Shown here piece by piece: positions 42,535-50,953 of a DNA stretch of 64,000 nucleotides (positions are counted from its first letter, which is position 1; each line of letters starts with the position of its first letter). Under the pieces are notes generated by a model. That model ran no database searches. It had not been told where the DNA came from and saw nothing but the letters and a program-made list of their open reading frames with translations. The stretch lies in NCBI RefSeq assembly GCF_000263195.1, contig NC_018748.1, positions 3,782,001 through 3,846,000 on the forward strand. Reading direction: 5' to 3'. The position numbers were made by a program, and so were the translations under genes. The stretch comes from Emticicia oligotrophica DSM 17448. Its GTDB lineage: Bacteria; Bacteroidota; Bacteroidia; Cytophagales; Spirosomataceae.

Positions 42535-43527
42535 CTAATCAATGCTTGAGGTATTCAAATCGAAATATCGTTTAATTAGTAAATTAATAAATCGCTTAAG
42601 ATACATTTCGTTTAAAAAAGTATTAGACCAATTATCAAATCTTTGACATTGAATGGTTAAGTAGAAAAAGTAAAGACTAATACCAAGCATTGGCAAAATT
42701 CTTTGCTCTTCGGCTGAAATTGGTGTAATTGTTTCATAACCAGCTAAAAAGCTTTTTACTTTTGATTCGCAAATGGATATATCTTTTTCTGTGCTGTAGA
42801 GTTGTAATACATAATAGGCAATATCTAAACAAAGCCACCCATTTCCACAAAAATCAAAATCGAAAATTGTTATTTCTCCATTTCTTGAAATATTCAAATT
42901 ATCAAACCAAATATCCAAATGAACCGCACCTTTTCTTAATTGTGAATCATCTATTTTATCAAATTCTTTCCATAAATAAGCTTGTGTCGAACGCATAAAA
43001 TTCATTTCTTCCGAATTTTCTGAGAGGAAAGTGGGAAGGTAATCAAAGATTTTACCTATGAGGCTTTGTGCATGATAATCAATGCGTTTTAAGGAAATAT
43101 TTATGCTTGTTTGATGTATTTTGGCCATTAATACGCCAACCTCAAAATGTAATTCTTCGGCATAATTTAAAAGTTTTTCTCCTTCGGCATAAGAAAGCAT
43201 CAAAGCAAATCGCTTTCCCTCAGGAGCTTCAATAGTTTGTAGGTATTTGTCTGAAATATCTAGTATCGGGTAAGAAATAGAAATACCATTGCTTTTTAAA
43301 AGATTTAGTAACTTTATTTCCTCCAAAATTTCGCTTTCTGTTCTCCAATTATAGCTATATACCCTAAATATTAATTTTAATTCCCCATCTTTAATTAAAT
43401 AAGTATGATTGATGCCTGCTTTCAATAAAACACAAGTTGAATGATTACTTAGATTATATTTTTCCCGCACAAATAAAGATAAATGATATGGAGAAAGATT
43501 TGAACTGATAACTGGAAATGTAGGCAT
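42535..43527 (-). CDS. APH-fold small-molecule kinase (aminoglycoside phosphotransferase family)
   Basis: A 330-aa protein kinase-like enzyme. I choose ATG 43527 (MPTFPVISSNLSPYHL); an in-frame ATG at 43557 would add a hydrophobic decapeptide. The catalytic loop is GAVHLDIWFDNLN (His203, Asp205, Asn210) and the metal-binding loop IFDFDFCGNG (Asp223), with ALMLSYAEGEKL as the hinge. This set is shared by homoserine kinase type II, choline kinase and APH resistance proteins. Given the housekeeping context, a sugar, amino alcohol or amino acid is a likelier substrate than an antibiotic. Confidence 0.85.
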   Translation of the reverse strand: MPTFPVISSNLSPYHLSLFVREKYNLSNHSTCVLLKAGINHTYLIKDGELKLIFRVYSYNWRTESEILEEIKLLNLLKSNGISISYPILDISDKYLQTIEAPEGKRFALMLSYAEGEKLLNYAEELHFEVGVLMAKIHQTSINISLKRIDYHAQSLIGKIFDYLPTFLSENSEEMNFMRSTQAYLWKEFDKIDDSQLRKGAVHLDIWFDNLNISRNGEITIFDFDFCGNGWLCLDIAYYVLQLYSTEKDISICESKVKSFLAGYETITPISAEEQRILPMLGISLYFFYLTIQCQRFDNWSNTFLNEMYLKRFINLLIKRYFDLNTSSID

Positions 43528-43617
43528 TGGAAAAAAAATAATTAGTTTTACAACCATTGAGTATCATAACCTGTCAAGGTCAATGAATACAAAATAAAGC
43601 ATAACAAATAGATTTAC

Positions 43618-45423
43618 ATGAATAAACTCCTACAAGCTTTCATTTTTTTACTTTTAACTACAATTAACTTTTGCATTGCTCAAGATAATTTCCAAATTAA
43701 ATTGTACCCTAATAATCTTGGTGGTACTGGGCCTAGTAAGAAGTGGGATAACACTTTTGGTGGAAATTCGGATGATTATGCCTATTGCATTGAAAAAACG
43801 ATAGATGGAGGCTATGTGATGGCTGGAAATACAAGTTCAGGTATTTCTGGTAATAAAATGTCCTCAAACAATGGTGGTTCTGATTTTTGGGTAGTTAAAA
43901 TAGATAAAAATGGTACTAAGACTTGGGATAAATCCTACGGCGGAGCAGGGGCTGATGGAGCAAAGGCAATTGTAAAATGCTTAGATGGCGGTTTTCTTAT
44001 TGGTGGTACTTCGAACTCATTACAAGGTGGCGATAAATCTCAAGATGCACATCGATACCCAAATGGAGGGCTTTCAATTGATTACTGGGTATTACGAATA
44101 GATGCAGATGGTAATAAATTGTGGGATAAAAGATTTGGCGGAAACGGAAATGATTTCTTAAATATGATGATTCCGACGATTGATGGTGGGTTTTTATTAG
44201 GTGGTGAGTCAGATTCTAATAATGGTGGTGAAAAGACTGAAAATTTACGAACTGGCTTTGATGGTTGGTTAGTGAAAATTGATTCACTTGGTAATCAATT
44301 GTGGGATAAAACAATAGGTGGAAGTAAATACGAAAGTATTGTTAGTCTGTTACAATTTGAAAATGGTGATATTTATGTTGGATTAAACTCATATTTAGCA
44401 GGAACGGGTGGAGATATAAACTCGCCGAATAGAGGAGATAATGATATTTGGTTAGTAAAAATGAATAATAGTGGAGGTATTTTGTGGGATAAAAAATATG
44501 GTAGTACAGGTAGTGAAAGGTTTCCGTCTTTGGTAAAAACTGATGATGGAAATATTTTCATAAGTAGTTTGGCCGATAATACTTTCCAAGACGGTGATAT
44601 GGCTGCTCCCGCAATTGGTTATAACGACTTTTGGTTATTAAAAATAGACAGGAGTGGCAACAGATTATGGGATAAAAGATATGGCGGATATGGGAGTGAA
44701 GGTATTCCTTCGATATACAAAACAATAGATGGGAAATATTTATTAGCAGGAAATACAATTTCAAATATTGGAGGAGATATTTCAGAGGGCTACAGAGGTG
44801 ATATGGATTTATGGGTATGTGCCATCAATGAAGATGGAATAAAATATTGGGATAAGCGAATTGGAACGGGCAATTTATATTTTTGGGGTCAACAATTTTT
44901 ATTGCCATCAGATGACCTTGGATTTGTATTTATTGGAAATTCTAATTCAGATATCATGAGTGATAAAACTGATAATTCAAAGGGTGAAGTTGATTTTTGG
45001 GTGGTAAAAACCTCATTTAATGCTTTGGAAAGTCCAGCTTGTGTGATACCCTTTTACAATTTTACATTAGTTGCTGAAGGTTGTGATGGAGAAATAAATT
45101 GGTCGAATGGTTTAAATAGAAAAAGCTTTCAATTGAATAATATTTCTGAATCTGAAGTTTATTCAGCTACTTGTACTGAAAAAAGTGTTCAAAAAACGAA
45201 GACTTTTACAATGAATGTGACATGGTTTGAAAGAAATTTATACGATACCATTAGTGCAGAAAATAAAAGATTTCATGCAATGGGAAAGATAAATGCTAGT
45301 AATCAGATAATATCAGGTGCAAATGTAAGTCTAAGGGCAGGAGGGAGTATTCTACTGAATGCAGGTTTCCAAGCTGAGTTTGGGACGATTATAAATGCTA
45401 CTATTGGTGGATGTAATGATTAA
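43618..45423 (+). CDS. Secreted seven-repeat (propeller-like) protein with 3-coathanger C-terminus
   Basis: A 601-aa exported protein with a signal peptide (LLQAFIFLLLTTINFCIAQ). Seven repeats of about 60-75 residues each carry a core W-D-K/N followed by GG or GS (KWDNTFGG, TWDKSYGG, LWDKRFGG, LWDKTIGG, LWDKKYGS, LWDKRYGG, YWDKRIGT) and TIDGGYxxAG-type strands, which fits a seven-bladed beta-propeller. The C-terminal 60 residues (ISGANVSLRAGGSILLNAGF then IGGCND) form a 3-coathanger-like domain similar to that of the metalloprotease at 13068. No catalytic residues are evident; likely a surface adhesin or scaffold. Confidence 0.85.
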   Translation: MNKLLQAFIFLLLTTINFCIAQDNFQIKLYPNNLGGTGPSKKWDNTFGGNSDDYAYCIEKTIDGGYVMAGNTSSGISGNKMSSNNGGSDFWVVKIDKNGTKTWDKSYGGAGADGAKAIVKCLDGGFLIGGTSNSLQGGDKSQDAHRYPNGGLSIDYWVLRIDADGNKLWDKRFGGNGNDFLNMMIPTIDGGFLLGGESDSNNGGEKTENLRTGFDGWLVKIDSLGNQLWDKTIGGSKYESIVSLLQFENGDIYVGLNSYLAGTGGDINSPNRGDNDIWLVKMNNSGGILWDKKYGSTGSERFPSLVKTDDGNIFISSLADNTFQDGDMAAPAIGYNDFWLLKIDRSGNRLWDKRYGGYGSEGIPSIYKTIDGKYLLAGNTISNIGGDISEGYRGDMDLWVCAINEDGIKYWDKRIGTGNLYFWGQQFLLPSDDLGFVFIGNSNSDIMSDKTDNSKGEVDFWVVKTSFNALESPACVIPFYNFTLVAEGCDGEINWSNGLNRKSFQLNNISESEVYSATCTEKSVQKTKTFTMNVTWFERNLYDTISAENKRFHAMGKINASNQIISGANVSLRAGGSILLNAGFQAEFGTIINATIGGCND

Positions 45424-45472
45424 CTTGGATAATGATTCTAATTTTGTTTGAATTTAAATTAATAAGAGACCC

Positions 45473-45510
45473 CACCCATTGCCGTCAGTTTTAACTGAAA
45501 GCAATGGGTG
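45473..45510. terminator. Bidirectional terminator
   Basis: CACCCATTGC (45473-45482) pairs with GCAATGGGTG (45501-45510); the inner TCAGTT/AACTGA continues the stem across a small bulge. It lies between the convergent propeller gene and glgE. Confidence 0.85.
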
Positions 45511-45530
45511 AGATTTCTTGCTAAATTCGC

Positions 45531-47495
45531 TTAAATATCTTCGATTCTAAAAAGATGGAACGGTAGAATTTGAGGGTCAAGCTCGACGTAGTTGGTGTCT
45601 CCTTTCCAAATATATGTTGCTCCAGTAAGCAAGTCATGAACACGATAACTTTCCCACTCGTTTTTACCAATTTTCCAAAGCGGAATTTTTACAAGCCCAC
45701 CTTGGCGATTATAACCATCTAAGCTTGTAACACACAAGATACGATTGCCATCGGAGGCTGTTTTCAAGTATGCTAATATTTGCTCGTTATCAATGGAACA
45801 AAAATCTAAATTATTGGTATTTCTGAATGCGGTATTTTCTTTTCTAATTCGGTTAACTTGTGAAATAATATAAGTGAGTTTATTTCTATGCTCCCAATTC
45901 CACCATTTAATTTCGTATTTTTCTGAAAAAGCGTATTCTTCTTTATTTGGATATGGGGCGTGATACAAATACTCATAAGATGGACCAAAAATACCATAAT
46001 TTCCAACTAATGTAGCCGCCATAAAGTAGCGAATTAAGAACAATGGCTCGTGCCCTCCTTGTAGCATATATGGGTTTATATCATGTGTATTTGGCCAGAA
46101 ATTTGGACGGAAATAATGTCTCATTTCCCCCTTCGTTAGTTCTGTCATATACTCAATGATTTCAGCCTTGCTCGTTCGCCATACATAATAAGTATATGAC
46201 TGTGTATAACCTAATTTCGCCAATTGTTGCATGACTTTGGGTTTTGTGAAGGCCTCTGCTAAGAAAATCATATCAGGATAATCCTTTTTGACTTCAGCAA
46301 TAACCCATTCCCAAAAACAAAACGATTTAGTGTGTGGATTATCAACTCTGATGATTCTGACACCCCATTCTGCCCAAGTCATAATTACCGATTTTAATTC
46401 TTGCCAAAGATTTTGCCAATCTTCAGTTTCAAAATTTACAGGGTAAATATCTTGGTATTTTTTTGGTGGATTTTCAGCATATTTAATGCTACCATCAGGT
46501 AAAATCTTAAACCAATCTGGATGTTCTTTAACCCACGGGTGGTCAGGCGAACACTGAATGGCTAAATCCATCGCAATTTCTATATCGAATTTCAAACACG
46601 CTTGTACTAAATGCTTAAAGTCGTCTAAAGTACCAAGTTCTGAGTGAATAGCCGTATGACCACCTTCTTCCGAACCAATGCCATAAGGCACGCCCGAATC
46701 TCCTTCTTCAGCGTTGACGGTGTTATTTTTTCCTTTACGATTAGTTTTTCCGATTGGATGAATAGGAGGGATGTAGAGGACATCGAAACCCATTTCGGCA
46801 ATTCTTGGTAGTAGTGCCTCAACATCTTTAAATGTTCCGTGTTTACCAACTTCACGAGCTGCCGAACGAGGGAAAAGTGAATACCAAGCTGAGAAACCAG
46901 CTTTTTCACGGTCAACATAAAGTTTAAGCTCTTGGTATCTATATGCAGATTGGCGTTCTGGGTATTTTGTAAGCCACTCGTGCATTTGGTCGCTCATTGC
47001 AATTTGAATAGCTTCGTTATATCTACTCTCATTGGCCATTATTTTAGCTGCTTCTTGAATTGCTTTTTTATCATCACCTTTGGCCAATTTCGCCATTCCT
47101 TTCAAAAAAAGCTCACCTTGCATAAGCTCCACTTTCAGATGTTGTCCATCACGTACTTTTAGGTCAACTTCATGTTGCCAGCTAGCAATGTGGTCGACCC
47201 ATGCTTCAACAGTGTAAGCATAAAAACCTTGCTTACTTGCAACAAAGCGTCCAACCCAACGGTCATTACCCATGCTATGCATGACCACTTCACTCCATTC
47301 TTTTTCAGACTCATGCTTATACATCAATCTTGCTGCTAAGTGGTCATGTCCATCAATAATAATATCTGCCTCAACCGTAATAAGTTCATTGATAATTGCT
47401 TTTACTGCAAAGCGGCCGCCATCAATTTCAGGAGTAACTCGTTCAACGATAGCCCTGCTTTGTCCTAATGCAGGGAAGGGAATGTGGTTCTTCAT
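45531..47495 (-). CDS. glgE: Alpha-1,4-glucan:maltose-1-phosphate maltosyltransferase
   Basis: A 654-aa GH13_3 enzyme that extends alpha-1,4-glucan with maltose 1-phosphate. The N-terminal beta-domain is followed by the barrel: GFDVLYIPPIHPIGKTNRKG, DLAIQCSPDHPW, the nucleophile Asp385 in RVDNPHTKSFCFWEW, and the acid/base Glu414 in IFLAEAFTKPKVM. The 29-residue gap between the two equals that in Streptomyces GlgE. LGYTQSYTYYVWR is diagnostic of the family. The usual partners (TreS, maltokinase, GlgB) are not in the window, although an APH-fold kinase lies 3.5 kb away. Confidence 0.95.
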   Translation of the reverse strand: MKNHIPFPALGQSRAIVERVTPEIDGGRFAVKAIINELITVEADIIIDGHDHLAARLMYKHESEKEWSEVVMHSMGNDRWVGRFVASKQGFYAYTVEAWVDHIASWQHEVDLKVRDGQHLKVELMQGELFLKGMAKLAKGDDKKAIQEAAKIMANESRYNEAIQIAMSDQMHEWLTKYPERQSAYRYQELKLYVDREKAGFSAWYSLFPRSAAREVGKHGTFKDVEALLPRIAEMGFDVLYIPPIHPIGKTNRKGKNNTVNAEEGDSGVPYGIGSEEGGHTAIHSELGTLDDFKHLVQACLKFDIEIAMDLAIQCSPDHPWVKEHPDWFKILPDGSIKYAENPPKKYQDIYPVNFETEDWQNLWQELKSVIMTWAEWGVRIIRVDNPHTKSFCFWEWVIAEVKKDYPDMIFLAEAFTKPKVMQQLAKLGYTQSYTYYVWRTSKAEIIEYMTELTKGEMRHYFRPNFWPNTHDINPYMLQGGHEPLFLIRYFMAATLVGNYGIFGPSYEYLYHAPYPNKEEYAFSEKYEIKWWNWEHRNKLTYIISQVNRIRKENTAFRNTNNLDFCSIDNEQILAYLKTASDGNRILCVTSLDGYNRQGGLVKIPLWKIGKNEWESYRVHDLLTGATYIWKGDTNYVELDPQILPFHLFRIEDI

Positions 47496-47691
47496 AAATC
47501 AAAGTAGATATTCAAGTTAAGATGCTTTTTTTAGCCATTAAATTAATAAAGACCCACAAAGTCTTAATTTGAAGTAAACAGTTCATCAAATAGGTTAAAG
47601 AATTATTCTTCAAATTTCATTTTTTTTCTGCTAAGAAACAAGTCTAGCACGGAGTTTGCACTCAATTATTCAAATACAAATTTAAAAATAC

Positions 47692-48234
47692 ATGAAAAAA
47701 GTTCTGTTATCTCTAATTCTCACACTCGTTAATTTAGGGTTTTCATTGGCAAGTTTTGGTAATCAAGGCCACGAAGTTCTATTTGTAGATAATTCTGGTA
47801 AGATTCTAATGGTTAATTCTACTAATGAAGAAACAAGCTATGCTGAAGCTTCAAAAATTAGTAGTTTGACTCCGGCAATCGAAATAGAAGAATTTAGTCA
47901 TGATTTGACAAAAATTACGAAAGAAATTGGAGTTGACAAACCAAAAATTGTTGATGACAACTTTATTTATGTTAAAGAAAAAAGAGATTTAATTGGTTAT
48001 GCTCTACAATTAGCTTCTTTTTCAGACCTAAGTTTGGCAAAAGAATATGCTTTGAAAATTGTAAAAAAAGGAGATGCCGAAAAAAGACAATTATTTATTT
48101 ATACAGTGAATAATCCTGAAAAAACTTATTACAAAGTTTATTTTGGTTTGCTGAAAACCAATGAATCAGCTCGAGAAAAACAACGTAATTTCCTTGCTTT
48201 AGGTTATTCTCCATTTGTAAAAGAGTTTAGATAA
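47692..48234 (+). CDS. Exported SPOR-domain protein
   Basis: A 180-aa protein with a signal peptide (KKVLLSLILTLVNLGFSLAS) and a C-terminal SPOR-like domain from about residue 100: YALQLASFSDLSLAKEYALK, then YYKVYFGLLKTNESAREKQR and ALGYSPFVKEF. SPOR domains bind denuded septal peptidoglycan. The segment in between is low in structure. It is followed by an unusually long gap (about 190 nt) before a strong terminator. Confidence 0.8.
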   Translation: MKKVLLSLILTLVNLGFSLASFGNQGHEVLFVDNSGKILMVNSTNEETSYAEASKISSLTPAIEIEEFSHDLTKITKEIGVDKPKIVDDNFIYVKEKRDLIGYALQLASFSDLSLAKEYALKIVKKGDAEKRQLFIYTVNNPEKTYYKVYFGLLKTNESAREKQRNFLALGYSPFVKEFR

Positions 48235-48426
48235 GCGTTTTATAACTACTTTTCCTTGGCATACTTTTTGGAATATGTAAATTACTTTACAGTTTATTTG
48301 AAAAAAGTAAATGCTAAAGAAACAAAAGAAGAATTGAGACTAAAAGTCATTTTAAGGATTCAAAAAATTTGTCAGGATAGATTATTTTCATTCATTCGAT
48401 GGTTTTAATACCATTCAAGAACAACC

Positions 48427-48457
48427 AAACTCTCCTTTATTTAGGAGAGTTTTTTTA
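48427..48457 (+). terminator. Intrinsic terminator
   Basis: AAACTCTCCT (48427-48436) pairs with AGGAGAGTTT (48443-48452), 6-nt loop, then a T run. The 190 nt between the SPOR gene stop and this terminator (48235-48426) contain no ORF I can support: a long 3' UTR or an unrecognised small RNA. Confidence 0.9.
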
Positions 48458-48528
48458 GTTTTATGCAATCTTTCAATGAAGTTTTTCGTCTTACAATTAA
48501 AATATTTACTTATTGTAATCATTTTATT

Positions 48529-49788
48529 ATGAGGGTTTTCTTAACACTTACTATACTAATCTTCATTGAGTTGTCAACTATTGCACAAGATTCAATGCCT
48601 GCGATACCAGTAGTATGTTATTTTAACCCTGAGAATAGTTTTACACAAGTATTGCCTGATAATGCTACTTTTGCCAAAAGTAGATTAGCAGCTACCTCTA
48701 ATATTGAAGTCACCTACATTGATTTTCCTGAACAAGCAAAAGTCCCTTTTGAATATGCCATCTCTCTGTGGGAGAAATACTTAGTTTCTTCACAAACAAT
48801 CAGAATCAAGGCTACTTGGTCTAAAAGTTTAGCTAATAATGTGCTTGCTGAAACTTATGCTGCTCGTGTTTATAAGCTCAGTTCTTCTACCCCTAACTTA
48901 CCTTATGCAAATGTTTGGTATCCCACGCCATTAGCTGAGGCACTTTCTGGGAAAGATTTAAACGCAGGAGATTACGATATGTTCATATCATTGAATGCGA
49001 ATATCAATTGGTCATATCTTACTAATGCTCAGGTTGTTGCTGGAAAATTTGATATGGTCACAGTGCTTTTGCACGAAATTTCTCATGGTTTGGGTTTCTC
49101 TTCTTCAATGACCGTAATTAATAATGATACGCAAGGGCAATATGGGCAATTAGGAAGTGCTTATATTTTTGATGTCTATATGAAAGATTCAAAAAAAGTA
49201 AATCTAACTAATACTGGGATTTATGGGAATCCCTCAACTGATTTAAAAACTGCTTTAACTAGTAATGTTCTTTACTTTGGTGTGAAGAATTCTGCGTTGG
49301 CCAATAGTTTACCGAGGCTTTATGCACCTGCCACTTTCAAAAGCGGTTCAAGTTTTTCGCACTTTGACGAAGGTACTTATCCAGTAGGTTCGGCAAATTC
49401 ATTAATGACCCCCAATGTACGTGCTGCCGAAGTGAATCATACTCCTGGTGATTTGTTACTTAATTGTTTATACACGATTGGATGGCAGGTAAATGGTTTG
49501 ACTGGTTTAGTGACGGGAACTGAGTCGCTTCCTGAAAATATTTTTGAGATTTTAGTATTCCCTAATCCAGTAGAGAATTTATTGAATGTAGCTATTCCTA
49601 ATCAAGCTCAAGCTCGGACGATTAAGATTGATTTATTTAATCAAAATGGGAGAATCCTACAAGAAATAGAAAAACAAAATGTCAATGTTGAAACTTTTCA
49701 AATTGATTTAAGTAATTACGAGGCAGGCCTCTATTTTCTACAAGTTTTAGATGGCGAGAAAAAAACGGTTAGAAAAATCATTAAATGA
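48529..49788 (+). CDS. T9SS-exported metzincin-like protein
   Basis: Starting at ATG 48529 (419 aa) it has a Sec signal peptide (RVFLTLTILIFIELSTIA); the open frame from 48463 runs through the terminator region and is not preferred. HEISHGLGF (His182, Glu183, His186) is a metzincin-like zinc site, but the third histidine of HExxHxxGxxH is replaced by Ser192, so another ligand must be used or activity is lost. The last about 75 residues (LVFPNPVENLLNV, then IDLSNYEAGLYFLQVL, ending KKTVRKIIK) are a type A T9SS sorting domain, which shows that the host has a type IX secretion system. Confidence 0.88.
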   Translation: MRVFLTLTILIFIELSTIAQDSMPAIPVVCYFNPENSFTQVLPDNATFAKSRLAATSNIEVTYIDFPEQAKVPFEYAISLWEKYLVSSQTIRIKATWSKSLANNVLAETYAARVYKLSSSTPNLPYANVWYPTPLAEALSGKDLNAGDYDMFISLNANINWSYLTNAQVVAGKFDMVTVLLHEISHGLGFSSSMTVINNDTQGQYGQLGSAYIFDVYMKDSKKVNLTNTGIYGNPSTDLKTALTSNVLYFGVKNSALANSLPRLYAPATFKSGSSFSHFDEGTYPVGSANSLMTPNVRAAEVNHTPGDLLLNCLYTIGWQVNGLTGLVTGTESLPENIFEILVFPNPVENLLNVAIPNQAQARTIKIDLFNQNGRILQEIEKQNVNVETFQIDLSNYEAGLYFLQVLDGEKKTVRKIIK

Positions 49789-49795
49789 TTTGAAG

Positions 49796-50896
49796 CTAAT
49801 AGTTAAATTTCTCTTTGAGATTATTAATCGGTTTTTCGATAACATACCAAGAAACTGTTGCTACCGCAATTGTAATTAAATACAAGAAAATAATTTTCAA
49901 GGTCATATTTTGCTCAATCAATGGCAGTTTATTTAATAATTTAACTACAGGGTTGGCTGGTGAATTGTGGTAATGATTATAAATAAACTTATGGTAGATA
50001 TAAATCCCGTAACTGATTCGGCCTATATATACAAATGCTCGATTTTCAAGGATTTTCTTGGTTGTTCCTTCAAAACCATATACTGCATTTCCGACAAAAA
50101 ACAATGAAAATAGCGATTCAAAAAGTCTCAAAAAAACTACCGTAATGATATTATGACCCTCAGGAAATTGCTTGCCCCAAATTACAATTCCAATGTATAA
50201 TAGCAAGCTTATCATTAACCAAATTTTATTGGTAATAATTTGCTTCAGTTTTTCACTTTTATGGAAATAGAAATATGCAAGCAAACCGCCCATTCCAAAA
50301 GCATCCAAACAAGTTGGCGTAAGTACGTAGGGAGTCATCCAAGCAGTTCCATTCAAATAGAAAAACAAACGAAGCCCAACTGACAAGAATATAAAGCCCC
50401 AGAGAACTTTAGGTAGTATTTTTGAAGAAATAAAAAAGACTATAAAAGGGAAAAACAAGTAAAATTGTTCTTCAACAGCTAATGACCAAAGATGGTCGCT
50501 TGAACCTAACCAAGTTTGTTTAATCGCAATATAAATATTGGTAGAATAGGTTAGATACCACCATATTTTTTCTCTTACTGGTTCAATATTTAATAAAAAA
50601 AGCACCAAAATTGTGAGATAGTAAATAGGAAAGATGCGAATGGTTCTACGAATAAAGAACTTTTTGATTGATTTATTATGCTTGCCACCAGTTTCCTCAT
50701 CTTTTTGTTTTGATTGCAATAAAATTCTTGTAATCAGAAATCCACTCAATACAAAAAACATACAAACTCCTAAATAACTTATGGGAAATTGAAGCATATC
50801 GCCCGACCAATGGTCAACCAAAACCATTGTTACTGCCAAAAATCTCAGTCCATCTAATTGCTTTAAATAGGATGTATTCGAAGTGCTTTGTGTCAT
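49796..50896 (-). CDS. OafA-type membrane acyltransferase (acyltransferase 3)
   Basis: A 366-aa integral membrane enzyme that acetylates surface sugars. It begins QLDGLRFLAVTMVLVDHW with the catalytic-type histidine, then GVCMFFVLSGFLITRILL, FFIRRTIRIFPIYYL and HLWSLAVEEQFYLFFPF, all signatures of the family, and about ten helices. Its gene is convergent with the T9SS protein and lies 57 nt after the GT-C-like membrane protein on the same strand, which suggests joint work on a surface glycan. Confidence 0.93.
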   Translation of the reverse strand: MTQSTSNTSYLKQLDGLRFLAVTMVLVDHWSGDMLQFPISYLGVCMFFVLSGFLITRILLQSKQKDEETGGKHNKSIKKFFIRRTIRIFPIYYLTILVLFLLNIEPVREKIWWYLTYSTNIYIAIKQTWLGSSDHLWSLAVEEQFYLFFPFIVFFISSKILPKVLWGFIFLSVGLRLFFYLNGTAWMTPYVLTPTCLDAFGMGGLLAYFYFHKSEKLKQIITNKIWLMISLLLYIGIVIWGKQFPEGHNIITVVFLRLFESLFSLFFVGNAVYGFEGTTKKILENRAFVYIGRISYGIYIYHKFIYNHYHNSPANPVVKLLNKLPLIEQNMTLKIIFLYLITIAVATVSWYVIEKPINNLKEKFNY

Positions 50897-50953
50897 TATA
50901 ATTCAATAAAGAGTAAAATTATGAGGTAATTACCTCATTTTTTGATAAATCAA

